From: Dyella sedimenti
Lineage (GTDB): Bacteria > Pseudomonadota > Gammaproteobacteria > Xanthomonadales > Rhodanobacteraceae
Assembly (NCBI RefSeq): GCF_022760995.1
Contig: NZ_JAKWJO010000009.1
Span: forward strand, 124,001-188,000
Length of the DNA: 64,000 bases
Direction of reading: 5' to 3'
Shown here: positions 1-8,638 of the stretch, one piece after another
How positions within the stretch are numbered: the first letter of the stretch is position 1
Layout: every line of letters begins with the position of its first letter
Position numbers and translations under genes: made by a program
The notes under the pieces: model-generated
What the model was told of the DNA's origin: nothing
The model's input: only the letters and a program-made list of their open reading frames with translations
Databases searched by the model: none

Positions 1-28
1 GCTCCAGCTTGATGCGGTCCTCGCTCAT
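1..28 (-). CDS. Start of an unidentified gene running off the left edge
   Basis: Only the first nine codons are inside the window, reading MSEDRIKLE. The ATG overlaps the stop of the tandem-receiver gene upstream in a four-base ATGA arrangement, and a GCGAGG ribosome-binding-like sequence precedes it. This is a typical translationally coupled operon junction. Given the neighbour, a signalling partner such as a histidine kinase or hybrid kinase is a reasonable guess, but nothing in nine residues shows function. Confidence 0.5.
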
Positions 29-867
29 GCGGCCTCGCCATGTTCGCGCAGGTGCTGCGACACCCGCAGTTGGAACAGCAGCTTGGTAATCAGCAGCCTT
101 TCCTCGATGGGCTTCTCGACCAGGTCGTTGGCGCCCGCGCGCAGCAGCGCCGCCTGGTTGGCCGGGTTCTCGTCGCCAGTCATCACCAGCACCGGCAACC
201 GGCCCTTGCCGTAGCCATAGTCGCGGCGGATGCGTTCGAGCAGGTCGCCGCCGGTAAGCTCGCCCTTCAGGCTCACGTCGGTGAGCACGATGTCGGCTCC
301 CACCCGGCCCTGGGCGCGGGAGGTCTCCAGCAGGGCCAGCGCGTCCTCGGCGCTGATCACGTGGTGCACGGTGAGGCCATGCTTCTCCAGGATGCGGCGG
401 GTGGCCAGCGCCACCACGCGGCTGTCCTCCACGTAGAGGACCTCGCCCTGGGCCGAGGCATCCGGGTGCACGTAGCCACGGATGAAATCCGCCAGGGCCT
501 GGAAGCCCAGCGACTTGTCGAAATAGTCGGTGACGTGCTCGCCCAGCGTGCGGCTATGCAGGCGGTCGTCCACGTCGCCGGACACCACCACGATCGGCAC
601 GTAGGCCTGGGCCGAGGATTCGCGCACGTGGCGGGCCAGCTCCAGGCCATCCATGTCGGGCAGGCGCAATGCGATGGTGATGAAGTCGAAGGCGCCGCCG
701 TCGAGCAGCTCGCGCGCCTCCGCGCCATTGCCGGCGCCGACCACCTGGGCGTCGGGCAGTTCCGTCGTCAACACCCGGGCGATCAGCTGGCGCACCAGCC
801 TGGAGCCGTCCACCACCAACACCCTGGGCGCCGCCCCCATCACTCGACTGCTGAAACTCGCACTCAT
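25..867 (-). CDS. Tandem-receiver response regulator with degenerate first receiver
   Basis: A 280-residue cytoplasmic signalling protein made of two CheY-like receiver domains (about residues 15-132 and 142-265) and no output domain. The second receiver looks competent: VEDS acidic pocket, Asp197 in LTDVSLKG at the phosphorylation position, Thr in VMTGD and Lys in VEKP. The first has VVDGS instead of VVDDS, and Ala66 sits where the phospho-aspartate belongs (TIALRLPDMDG), so it probably cannot be phosphorylated. I chose the start MSASFSSRV because upstream residues look like out-of-gene sequence. It overlaps the next gene by ATGA, suggesting a phosphorelay operon continuing off the window. 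Partner kinase unknown. Confidence 0.85.
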   Translation of the reverse strand: MSASFSSRVMGAAPRVLVVDGSRLVRQLIARVLTTELPDAQVVGAGNGAEARELLDGGAFDFITIALRLPDMDGLELARHVRESSAQAYVPIVVVSGDVDDRLHSRTLGEHVTDYFDKSLGFQALADFIRGYVHPDASAQGEVLYVEDSRVVALATRRILEKHGLTVHHVISAEDALALLETSRAQGRVGADIVLTDVSLKGELTGGDLLERIRRDYGYGKGRLPVLVMTGDENPANQAALLRAGANDLVEKPIEERLLITKLLFQLRVSQHLREHGEAA

Positions 868-1003
868 CCCCTTAGCTTCCACGTCCAGGCCGGCGCTCCC
901 TGCCGGCGATGTATCGACGACTCCCGCCGGCGCCCCGGTGCCCCGCGCCAGCCATGCCACACTCGCATGACCGGCCCGCCACGGCCGTGAGCCCGCGCAC
1001 GCT

Positions 1004-1993
1004 TCATGCCACCTTGCGCAACTGCCAGGCGCTGACCAGGCGCGCGCCCAGCCAGCCCAGCACGGCCGCCGCCACCGGCACGGCGGCAAGCAGCCAGGGC
1101 GGCAGCACGTCGACCTGCAGCTTGCCGGCATACACCTGCCCCAGCCGCGCCACCGGCTCGGCCAGCGCCAGTTCCACCAGCACGGCGAATCCCACCGCCA
1201 GCAGGCCGCTGAACAGGCCATACCAGATGCCGGCATACAGGTAGGGCCGGCGCACGAAGGCGCGGCTGGCGCCCACCAGCATCAGCACGCCGATTTCCTC
1301 GCTGCGGCCGGCGATGTCCACGCGCACCGTGTTGCCCACCACCAGCAGCACCGCGATCACCAGCAACGCGGCCAGCACCAGCACCGCGCGCCGGCCCACG
1401 CCGAGCAACGCCTCCAGGCGCTGGCGCCAGGCGCCGCCGTCCTGCACCTGGTCCACGCCCTGCATGCCGCGCATGTCGGCCACCAGGCGCTCCACCGCAT
1501 CGGCGCCTGCGTCGGGCCGTGGCAGCACTTCGAGCACATAGGGCAGCGGGTTGCTGTCCAGCGTATGCAGCGCGCCGGAGAAGCCCTGCATACGGGCCAG
1601 TTCGTCCAGGCCCTGCTGCGGCGTCCTCACCGTGACCGAGGCCACCTCGGCGCGGTCGCGCAGCTTCTTCGCCGTCAGCTCGGCGGCGGAACCGCCCTGC
1701 GTGGGCTGCAGGAACACGCTGACGGTCTGGTTCTGGCCCAGCGCCTCGCCCATCTTCTGCACGTTGCCGAGCAGCAGGTAGAAGGTGAGCGGCAAGGCCA
1801 GCGCGATGGCCATCACCGCCACCGTCAGCAGGGTGCCCACTGGACGCGACATCAGCCGGCGCAGGCTGGCCAAGGCGCTCCAGCCGTGGTGCTCGCGCCA
1901 GCTGGCCACCGGCCGGGCGCGGGAACGGCCACCGCGCGGATGGCTCTCGCCCAGCAGCGGGCTTTCGTTGAGAGGCAGCTCTTGCATGCTCAC
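1004..1993 (-). CDS. ftsX: Cell-division ABC transporter permease FtsX
   Basis: About 329 residues. FtsX is the inner-membrane partner of FtsE; in the division ring the FtsEX complex controls septal murein hydrolases. After a cytoplasmic N-terminus comes a membrane segment (LLTVAVMAIALALPLTFYLL), then a periplasmic domain beginning NQTVSVFLQ, then three C-terminal membrane segments, the usual FtsX layout. The GTG start overlaps the ftsE stop by four bases (GTGA); an ATG two codons later (MQELPL) is an alternative start. The overlap implies coupled translation with ftsE. No rpoH gene follows; a receiver-domain gene does. Confidence 0.93.
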   Translation of the reverse strand: MSMQELPLNESPLLGESHPRGGRSRARPVASWREHHGWSALASLRRLMSRPVGTLLTVAVMAIALALPLTFYLLLGNVQKMGEALGQNQTVSVFLQPTQGGSAAELTAKKLRDRAEVASVTVRTPQQGLDELARMQGFSGALHTLDSNPLPYVLEVLPRPDAGADAVERLVADMRGMQGVDQVQDGGAWRQRLEALLGVGRRAVLVLAALLVIAVLLVVGNTVRVDIAGRSEEIGVLMLVGASRAFVRRPYLYAGIWYGLFSGLLAVGFAVLVELALAEPVARLGQVYAGKLQVDVLPPWLLAAVPVAAAVLGWLGARLVSAWQLRKVA

Positions 1994-2667
1994 AGCACCT
2001 CCTCGGCGGCCACGTCGGCCACCAGCCGGCCATGATCGAGGACGATCACCCGCTTTTTCATGCGCTTGATCAAGGGCAGGTCATGGCTGGCGACCAGCAC
2101 GGTGGTGCCCACCTGCTGGAATTCGGCGAACAGGCCCATGATCTCCACTGCCAGCGTGGGGTCGAGGTTGCCGGTGGGCTCGTCGGCGACCAGCAGCATG
2201 GGCTTGGCCACGATGGCACGGGCGATGCCCACGCGCTGCTGCTCGCCGGCGGAAAGCGTGGCGGGCAGCTGCCGCTCGTAGGCCAGCAGGCCTACCTTCT
2301 CCAGCGCGGCGCGCACGCGCTTGGCGCGCTCGTTCGGCGCCGTGCCGGCGATCATCAGCGGCAGCTCGACATTGGCGAACACAGTGCGGTCCATCAGCAG
2401 GCGGTGGTCCTGGAACACCATGCCCAGGCGTCGGCGCAGCTTCGGAATGCCGCCACGGCCGACCTTGGCCAGGTTCTGCCCGTCGAGCGTGATGACCCCG
2501 TGCGAGGGACGCTCGATCAGGCCGAGCAGCTTGAGCAGGGTGCTCTTGCCCGCACCCGAGTGGCCGGTGACGAAGGCCATCTCGCCCCCGCCCACCTCGA
2601 AGGAAAGCTGCGACAAGGCCTCGTGGCCACCTTCATAACGCTTGCTGACTTGGTCGAAGCGGATCAC
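1990..2667 (-). CDS. ftsE: Cell-division ATP-binding protein FtsE
   Basis: A 225-residue ABC ATPase, close to the usual FtsE length. It binds ATP and works with FtsX at the septum. Visible motifs are Walker A GHSGAGKST, the signature LSAGEQQR, Walker B MLLVADEPTGNLD and the switch histidine in VASHD. The open frame extends upstream, but homologous sequence starts at VIRFDQVSKRY. I therefore place a GTG start there, preceded by a GGGGA ribosome-binding-like stretch. It is first in the ftsE-ftsX pair and lies downstream of rhlB on the same strand, separated by a strong hairpin. Confidence 0.94.
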   Translation of the reverse strand: MIRFDQVSKRYEGGHEALSQLSFEVGGGEMAFVTGHSGAGKSTLLKLLGLIERPSHGVITLDGQNLAKVGRGGIPKLRRRLGMVFQDHRLLMDRTVFANVELPLMIAGTAPNERAKRVRAALEKVGLLAYERQLPATLSAGEQQRVGIARAIVAKPMLLVADEPTGNLDPTLAVEIMGLFAEFQQVGTTVLVASHDLPLIKRMKKRVIVLDHGRLVADVAAEEVL

Positions 2668-2842
2668 CGCGCGTCCCCGATCCTGGATGCGGCAAGGATA
2701 AGGGATGCTTGCACGAAGGTCAGGAGCCCGGCGGCAAGCGGCTACCGTGGATTCAGCGGCCGCGCGCCCACCATCCCCGCGGGGGCTGGGCAGGCGCGTA
2801 GCGCAAGGAACATCCGCAGAGCGGTCCCGAGGGCGCGTTCCC

Positions 2843-2882
2843 TGCGCCATCCCTTCCGACTTTCGCCGGAAGGGATGGCGCA
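2843..2882. repeat. 16-bp perfect inverted repeat between rhlB and ftsE
   Basis: Arms at 2843-2858 and 2867-2882 pair perfectly around an 8-base loop (core GCGCCATCCCTTCCG). It begins five bases after the rhlB stop codon. There is no T-run on either strand, so it is not a classical intrinsic terminator. A REP-like mRNA-stabilising hairpin or a Rho-assisted end is more likely. Confidence 0.75.
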
Positions 2883-2886
2883 CGGC

Positions 2887-4623
2887 TCAGCGGCCGGTGA
2901 GGAAACGGCTGAGGCGACGGAAGAAACCGACCTTGGGCGGCGGCGCGACCGGCTCGGCCGCCGGCTTCGCCACGGTGACGGCCACCTGGCGCGAGGGGCG
3001 CGCATGGCTGTTGCCGCCTTCTCCATTGGCGTGTTCGCGCGGCGGACGACGCTCGCCGCGCGCGGCGTGGACGGCCTCGTTCGGTGTGTTGGCAGCGACG
3101 TCCATAGCCAGCGCCTCGCCATCGCGGCGGCGGTTGCGGCCGCCACGCCGGCGGCGACGCTTGCGCGCCACGCCCTCGGCCGACCCGTCCTGGACCAGCA
3201 CCGGCGCCGGTGCGCTCTCCGCCGGCGCCGCCACGACGACAGCGGCGGTGGTTTCCTGGCCAGCCTCCGCGCGGGGCTTGCGCGGCTCACGCGGCTTGTC
3301 ACCGCGCGGCCGGTCGCCGTCGCGGCCGCCGCGGTTGCGGGGGCCGCGGCGCGAACCGTCCTTCTCGCGCTGCTCCACCTTGTCGCCAAAGGCGGCGCTG
3401 TCGGCCGCGGCATCGGCCACGAACTGCGCATCCTGCTCGCGCGGCCTGGGCATCACCAGCATGTCCGGCTCGATATTCGCCACGGGAATACGCTGGCCGA
3501 TATAGGTCTCGATGTCCGGCAGGCTCATCGCATAGAGGTCGCAGGCGAAGCTGATGGCATCGCCCTCGGCGCCCAGGCGCGCGGTGCGGCCGATGCGGTG
3601 CACGTAGTCCTCGGCGTCCTGCGGCAGGTCGTAGTTGAACACGTGGCTCACCGCCGGGATATGCAGGCCGCGCGCGGCCACGTCGGTGCACACCAGGATG
3701 TCGAGCTGGCCTTCCTGGAAGCGCTGCAGCAGCTTCTGGCGCTTGAGCTGCGGCACGTCGCCAGACAGCGCGCCCACGCGGTAGCCCTGTCGCTTGAGGC
3801 GGTCGGTGATGCGTTCGGCGGCGGCCTTGGTGTTGACGAAGATGATGCTGCGCGTCGGGCTGGTGCGCTCGAGCAGGTTGAGCAGCAGCGGCATCTTCTC
3901 TTCCTTGGCCGGGAAGTAGACGACCTGCCGCACGCGGTCGGCGGTGACGTTGTCGGTCTCCACCTCGAGCTTCTCGGCGTTGTGCATGTGCTCGTAGGCC
4001 AGCTCCAGCACGCGGTGGCTCAGCGTGGCGGAGAACAGCAGCACCTGGCGCTGCTCGCGCGCCGGCAGGCGGCGGAAGATGAAGCGCACGTCCTTGATGA
4101 AGCCGAGGTCGAACATGCGGTCGGCCTCGTCGATCACCATCACCTCGACGCTGTCCAGGCCGAACACGTGCTGCTTGTAGTAGTCCAGCAAGCGGCCTGG
4201 GGTGGCGATGATGATGTCGCAGCCATCCTTGAGCTGCTGGCGCTGCTTGTCGTAGTCCACGCCGCCGTAGATCAGCGCGGTGCGCAGGCCGGTGTAGCGG
4301 CCGATGGCCTTGGCGTCCTTCTCGATCTGGATGGCCAGTTCGCGGGTCGGCGCGATCACCAGGGCGCGCGGGTCGCTGTCCTTGCGCTCGGCCACGGCAG
4401 GCTGGGTGAGCAGGCGGTTCATCATCGCCACCAGGAAGGCGCAAGTCTTGCCCGTGCCGGTCTGCGCCTGGCCGGCGACGTCGCGGCCGGTGAGCGCGAC
4501 CGGCAGGGTCAGCGCCTGGATCGGCGTGCAGCGGGTGAAGCCCGCCTCGTCGAGGCCTTGCTGGAGCAGCGGATGGAGGTCGAAATGGGTGAAGAAGGTA
4601 TCGGTGAGTACGGTTTGTGACAT
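2887..4623 (-). CDS. rhlB: DEAD-box ATP-dependent RNA helicase RhlB-like
   Basis: A 578-residue cytoplasmic RNA helicase. RhlB unwinds structured RNA and in many gammaproteobacteria joins the RNase E degradosome. The helicase core (about residues 10-390) shows AQTGTGKT, PTRELA, TPGR, DEAD in VIDEADRMFD, SAT in LFSATLSH and HRIGRTARLG. The remaining roughly 180 residues are a low-complexity Arg/Gly/Pro/Ala-rich tail with KRRRRRGGRNRRR, absent from the shorter E. coli protein (about 421 aa); such tails usually bind RNA. Start MSQTVLTDTFF fits the family. It diverges from trxA-rho, a conserved arrangement. Confidence 0.92.
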   Translation of the reverse strand: MSQTVLTDTFFTHFDLHPLLQQGLDEAGFTRCTPIQALTLPVALTGRDVAGQAQTGTGKTCAFLVAMMNRLLTQPAVAERKDSDPRALVIAPTRELAIQIEKDAKAIGRYTGLRTALIYGGVDYDKQRQQLKDGCDIIIATPGRLLDYYKQHVFGLDSVEVMVIDEADRMFDLGFIKDVRFIFRRLPAREQRQVLLFSATLSHRVLELAYEHMHNAEKLEVETDNVTADRVRQVVYFPAKEEKMPLLLNLLERTSPTRSIIFVNTKAAAERITDRLKRQGYRVGALSGDVPQLKRQKLLQRFQEGQLDILVCTDVAARGLHIPAVSHVFNYDLPQDAEDYVHRIGRTARLGAEGDAISFACDLYAMSLPDIETYIGQRIPVANIEPDMLVMPRPREQDAQFVADAAADSAAFGDKVEQREKDGSRRGPRNRGGRDGDRPRGDKPREPRKPRAEAGQETTAAVVVAAPAESAPAPVLVQDGSAEGVARKRRRRRGGRNRRRDGEALAMDVAANTPNEAVHAARGERRPPREHANGEGGNSHARPSRQVAVTVAKPAAEPVAPPPKVGFFRRLSRFLTGR

Positions 4624-5134
4624 TAGAGTTGTGAATTGGACGCTGGTCAGGCGACGCCATGGGGCGGCCTGGCTCCTTGCCGGTGAGACGCTACAAGGAA
4701 CGGGTGGAAGGCCGGCGGGCCGGGAGGTGGCGGCAGGCCCCGGGCGAACCGATGGCGCGTGCCGGCGACACCTCTGCGCGGACCGGCGCCGGAGGAGTGG
4801 CGGCACCCGGCAGTTCCGCTGGCATAGGTCAAAGGGTTATGGAGCCTAAGGCCCTGGATCCCAAGGGAAACCCTCTCACCTATGTCAACGGAACCATCCG
4901 TGGCCGCTGTCGGGAGATCCTGCCCCAGCCAGCCCGGTGTCGCCGCGCCGAATGAGCCATGGGCCTCCCTTGAATCGCTTGAATCGTGCCCCGAGTTACG
5001 CTGGAATGGAGGCCAGCCGCAATGGCCAAAGCCTTCCTTCCCGGTACGACCCCGCGCTTCGTGGGCGCCCCAGTGTAGCCGATGCTGGGCGCGCGGTCGT
5101 GAAACCCTTCCCCCGCCTACCTTCGGAGACCCCG
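4624..5134. other. Divergent rhlB / trxA intergenic region, no supported gene
   Basis: About 510 bases separate the divergent starts of rhlB and trxA. Open frames here have no recognisable product and no convincing ribosome-binding site. It must hold promoters for both directions, but I see no clear -35/-10 pair. For its GC level it is notably gene-free. Confidence 0.6.
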
Positions 5135-5461
5135 GTGAGCGACCTGATTACCCACGTGAGCGACGATGCCTTCGAGCAGGAAGTGCTGAAGTCCGATACC
5201 CCCGTCCTGCTGGACTTCTGGGCCGAATGGTGCGGCCCATGCAAGGCCATCGCTCCCATCCTCGACGAGCTGGCCAAGCAGTACGAGGGCAAGCTGCGCA
5301 TCGCCAAGATCAACATCGACCACAACCAGAAGACGCCCCGCAACTACGGCGTGCGCGGCATCCCGACCCTGATGGTGTTCAAGAACGGCAAAGTCGAGGC
5401 CACCCAGATCGGCGCGGTCAGCAAGGGCCAGCTGGCCCAGATGATCGACAAGGCCATCTGA
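5135..5461 (+). CDS. trxA: Thioredoxin
   Basis: A 108-residue thioredoxin, a cytoplasmic dithiol/disulfide reductant recycled by thioredoxin reductase. The active site WAEWCGPCK lies near residue 30 and the cis-proline loop is GIPTLMVFKNG. The reading frame is open for about 65 codons further upstream, but the family length and a GGAG motif about 6 bases ahead support the GTG start at VSDLITHVSDD. The rho gene follows after about 150 bases on the same strand, as in many proteobacteria, so the two may be cotranscribed. Confidence 0.96.
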   Translation: MSDLITHVSDDAFEQEVLKSDTPVLLDFWAEWCGPCKAIAPILDELAKQYEGKLRIAKINIDHNQKTPRNYGVRGIPTLMVFKNGKVEATQIGAVSKGQLAQMIDKAI

Positions 5462-5615
5462 GTTTCGTGAATTGCCCCCGCCCGCGACGCTTTACGGCGC
5501 CGCGGGCGCAGTGATAGATTCCAAGTGTCCGTCGGGACTGTCCTGTCCCCCGCGCCGTCCGCGCGACGCAACCCTTCCCTCCTGTCAATCAACGGCGCCC
5601 CGCAGAGGTTTGCCC

Positions 5616-7334
5616 GTGTCCGATATCGAAAGCAAAGAAACCACCGACGCCCAGGGCGCCGAAGCCAAGCCCGTGTCCGAGACCCGTACCCGCGCACCAC
5701 GCAAGTCCGCCGCCAATGCCATGACCGCCGAGGCCAAGGCCGAGCGCCAGGCTCAGCTGGACATGCCCTCGCTGCCGCCGGTCGAGCGCGCCGCACCGCC
5801 GGTCGAGACGTCCTTTTCGCCGGCGCCCGCGCCGGCCGCCGAATCCGCCCCGCAGGGCGAAGGTGGCCAGCGCCAGCCGCAGGAGGCCCGCGAAGGCGGC
5901 CAGCCGCAAGGCAACGGCAACGGCAACTTCAACCGCAACGACCGCGGCCGCCGTCGTCGCCACGAGCGCAACCAGCAGCGCGGCCAAGGCGGCGGCAACC
6001 CGCAGCACCCGCGCAACAACAACGGCCTGCCGGTGGACGACGACTACGCTGACGCCGGCAGCAACGACCGCCTGATCAACCTCACCGAGCTCAAGCGCAA
6101 GAACGCGATCCAGCTGCTGGAATTCGCCGAATCGCTGGGCATCCAGGAAGGCGTGGCGCGCGCCCGCAAGCAGGACGTGATCTTCTCCATCCTCAAGGCC
6201 CATGCCCGCTCCGGCGGCGGCATCTGGGCCGAGGGCGTGCTGGAGATCCTGCAGGACGGCTTCGGCTTCCTGCGCTCGGCCGACGAGTCCTACCTCGCCG
6301 GCCCGGACGACATCTACGTGTCGCCCAGCCAGATCCGCCGCTTCAACCTGCGCACCGGCGACTACATCACCGGTCGCGTGCGCCACCCGAAGGAAGGCGA
6401 GCGCTACTTCGCGATGCTCAAGGTCGACGACATCAACGGCGATCCGCCGGAGGCGTCGAAGAACAAGATGCTGTTCGAGAACCTGACGCCGCTGTTCCCG
6501 CGCAAGGCGTTCAAGCTCGAGCGCGGCAACGGCTCCACCGAGGACATCACCGGCCGCATCCTCGACCTGGTGGCGCCGATCGGTCGCGGCCAGCGCGGCC
6601 TCATCGTCTCCCAGCCGAAGTCCGGCAAGACGATGATGCTGCAGAACGTGGCCCAGGCCATCCAGTACAACCATCCGGACGTCCACCTGATCATGCTGCT
6701 GATCGACGAGCGTCCGGAGGAAGTGACGGAAATCGCCCGCACCGTGCGTGCCGAGGTGATCTCCTCGACCTTCGACGAGCCGGCCGTGCGCCACGTGCAG
6801 GTCGCCGAGATGGTGATCGAACGCGCCAAGCGCCTGGTCGAGCACAAGAAGGACGTGGTGATCCTGCTCGACTCCATCACCCGCCTTGCCCGCGCCTACA
6901 ACACTGTGGTGCCGAGCTCCGGCAAGGTGCTCACCGGCGGCGTGGACGCCAACGCCCTGCAGCGCCCCAAGCGCTTCTTCGGTGCGGCGCGCAACGTCGA
7001 GGAAGGCGGCAGCCTGACCATCATCGCCACCGCGCTGACCGACACCGGCAGCAAGATGGACGAGGTGATCTACGAGGAATTCAAGGGCACCGGCAATATG
7101 GAAGTGCACCTGAGCCGCCGCATCGCCGAGAAGCGCGTCTACCCGGCCATCGACATCAACCGCTCCGGCACCCGCCGCGAGGACCTGCTGATCGAGCCGG
7201 ACCTGCTCTCCAAGATCTGGATCCTGCGCAAGCTGCTGCATCCGATGGACGAGCTGGCCGCGATGGAGTTCATGCTCGACAAGATGAAGAACACCAAGTC
7301 CAACGACGAGTTCTTCAATTCGATGAAGCGCTGA
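5616..7334 (+). CDS. rho: Transcription termination factor Rho with long N-terminal extension
   Basis: A 572-residue hexameric RNA-dependent ATPase that ends transcription of untranslated RNA. The conserved part (from about LINLTELKRKN, residue 150) has the primary RNA-binding fold with DGFGFLRS, Walker A SQPKSGKT, Walker B VVILLDSITRLARAYN and the Q/R-loop region. It corresponds to the 419-residue E. coli protein. The first ~150 residues are an Ala/Pro/Gln/Asn/Arg-rich, probably disordered insert with RRRRHERNQQR, of a kind seen in several high-GC lineages. GTG start chosen with AGAGG about 8 bases upstream. An intrinsic-type terminator follows. Confidence 0.95.
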   Translation: MSDIESKETTDAQGAEAKPVSETRTRAPRKSAANAMTAEAKAERQAQLDMPSLPPVERAAPPVETSFSPAPAPAAESAPQGEGGQRQPQEAREGGQPQGNGNGNFNRNDRGRRRRHERNQQRGQGGGNPQHPRNNNGLPVDDDYADAGSNDRLINLTELKRKNAIQLLEFAESLGIQEGVARARKQDVIFSILKAHARSGGGIWAEGVLEILQDGFGFLRSADESYLAGPDDIYVSPSQIRRFNLRTGDYITGRVRHPKEGERYFAMLKVDDINGDPPEASKNKMLFENLTPLFPRKAFKLERGNGSTEDITGRILDLVAPIGRGQRGLIVSQPKSGKTMMLQNVAQAIQYNHPDVHLIMLLIDERPEEVTEIARTVRAEVISSTFDEPAVRHVQVAEMVIERAKRLVEHKKDVVILLDSITRLARAYNTVVPSSGKVLTGGVDANALQRPKRFFGAARNVEEGGSLTIIATALTDTGSKMDEVIYEEFKGTGNMEVHLSRRIAEKRVYPAIDINRSGTRREDLLIEPDLLSKIWILRKLLHPMDELAAMEFMLDKMKNTKSNDEFFNSMKR

Positions 7335-7356
7335 TCGCCCATCGCCCGCCGCAAGC

Positions 7357-7381
7357 AAAGGCCGCCCGAGGGCGGCCTTTG
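7357..7381 (+). terminator. Intrinsic terminator after rho
   Basis: A 10-bp stem (7357-7366 with 7371-7380, AAAGGCCGCC) and a 4-base loop, ending in TTTGT. It starts 23 bases after the rho stop. The A-rich left flank also allows weaker function for transcription from the other side, where an OmpA-like gene converges. Confidence 0.8.
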
Positions 7382-7406
7382 TCGTTCATGGCGTAACTGC
7401 CGCATC

Positions 7407-8018
7407 TCAGGTATGGCCAGCATCCGCCGTGCTTCCGGTGGCGCTGCCGGCAAAGTCGGTGACCAGCGACACGCGGCGATTGGGCAGCCCTTGGTCACCC
7501 GTCGCGCCCTTCACCACCTGGCGGTTGGATACCTTGCCGTAGCCCACGGCGCGCACCTGGTCGGCGTTGAGGCTGCCGTTCTGCACCAGGTAGTCGCGCA
7601 CCGCCTGCGCGCGCTTGAGCGCCAGGCGCTGGTTGTAGCCGGCCGAACCCGATGGATCGGCGAAGCCTTCGGCGGTGATCACCGCACTCGCATGGTGTTC
7701 GCGCATCACCTTCGCGAAGTCGTCCAGGCGCTGCTTGTCCTCGTCGCGCAAGGTGCTCTGGTTGGTGTCGAAGTGCGCGATGGTATCCACGCTGATGCGG
7801 CCCTGCATGGCTGTGATCTGCGTATCGTACTGGGCGAACTTCTGGTGCATCTCCTGCGTGATCGCGTCGATCTCCTGCTGCTGCTTCTGGTCGTTGCTGC
7901 GTAGCTCCGCGATGGCCGCGTTGAAATCGCTCTGCTTGACGTACCCGGTGCAGCCGCAAAGCGCGGCGACGAAAATGCCGGCGCATCCACGACCGATTCG
8001 ATAGCCTGCACTTGCCAT
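7407..8018 (-). CDS. OmpA-family outer-membrane lipoprotein
   Basis: 203 residues. A lipoprotein signal ends at a lipobox-like ALCGC around residue 21-23, predicting export and lipid attachment. Then come a short helical or coiled segment rich in Gln/Asp/Glu and a C-terminal OmpA-like peptidoglycan-binding domain. The latter contains HFDTNQSTLRDEDKQRL, the GFADPSGSAGYNQRLALKRAQAV block and NRRVSLV. The likely role is to tie the outer membrane to peptidoglycan. The start has AGGAG about 8 bases upstream. It converges on rho and appears monocistronic. It resembles Pal-type proteins but is not next to tol genes, so I give no symbol. Confidence 0.88.
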   Translation of the reverse strand: MASAGYRIGRGCAGIFVAALCGCTGYVKQSDFNAAIAELRSNDQKQQQEIDAITQEMHQKFAQYDTQITAMQGRISVDTIAHFDTNQSTLRDEDKQRLDDFAKVMREHHASAVITAEGFADPSGSAGYNQRLALKRAQAVRDYLVQNGSLNADQVRAVGYGKVSNRQVVKGATGDQGLPNRRVSLVTDFAGSATGSTADAGHT

Positions 8019-8271
8019 GGCTGGTCTCCTCTTCGTTGGCGGCGCGCACGCATGCCCGCTTCGACGGCCAGCGTCCGCGCCGGGAAGTATCCGCCGGAGA
8101 CGTCAAGCCGATGCAAAGAAAAGCGGCTTCACGCAGGACGTTGGACGTCCATTTCCGGCAATGGACAGCATGAAACGACGGCCCTCGCGAGCGGGCCACC
8201 GCGCAGCAACCATGCACCGTTCCAGTGAAACATCAGATGAACATCGGTCGCATCGCGGCGATGCGCCCGCA

Positions 8272-8517
8272 TCAGGATCGGCCGGCCATCCTGTGGTAGC
8301 GGCGCTCCTGCACCAGCCACAAGGCGGCGCCGTAGCACGCGCCCGCCACGAGCCAGAGCAGGGCCGATTGCCCCGTGGACAGGCGCGGATGCGGAATCAG
8401 GTAAGTCATGATGACGAACATGGGTATGCCGTAGAACACCACCCCGCTGCGCATGACGAAACGCAGCATTCCTTGCTTGCGGATCTTGGTCCAACGCTGG
8501 AATTCGCTCGCGCGCAT
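8272..8517 (-). CDS. Small two-helix membrane protein of unknown function
   Basis: 81 residues with a basic N-terminus (RWTKIRKQG) and two hydrophobic helices, roughly residues 26-43 (VVFYGIPMFVIMTYLIP) and 53-69 (ALLWLVAGACYGAALWLV). The charged tail is QERRYHRM. Both ends are predicted to be cytoplasmic. AAGGGGA lies just ahead of the ATG. I do not recognise the family. It sits downstream of a decayed RsgA-like gene on the same strand with a gap of about 120 bases. Confidence 0.72.
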   Translation of the reverse strand: MRASEFQRWTKIRKQGMLRFVMRSGVVFYGIPMFVIMTYLIPHPRLSTGQSALLWLVAGACYGAALWLVQERRYHRMAGRS

Positions 8518-8638
8518 GCTTCCCCTTCAGTTTCAGACGCCAGTGACGAACCACGCATGGAACGCGCGAACACGCCAGGCGTTGGCCGGCGCAAGATCGT
8601 GAGGTTCCGCACGGCATGGGCGCCGGCTTTCACCGCGC

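Noticed and set aside
2032..4620. 862-codon plus-strand frame opposite ftsE and rhlB
   Set aside because: Antisense shadow of high-GC genes; no domain signature, His/Arg/Ala/Gly-rich translation, and it lies wholly opposite well-supported genes.
5840..6060. Apparent simple-sequence repeats in the rho 5' region
   Set aside because: They are codons for a low-complexity Gly/Asn/Gln/Arg-rich protein segment, not a CRISPR or tandem DNA array.
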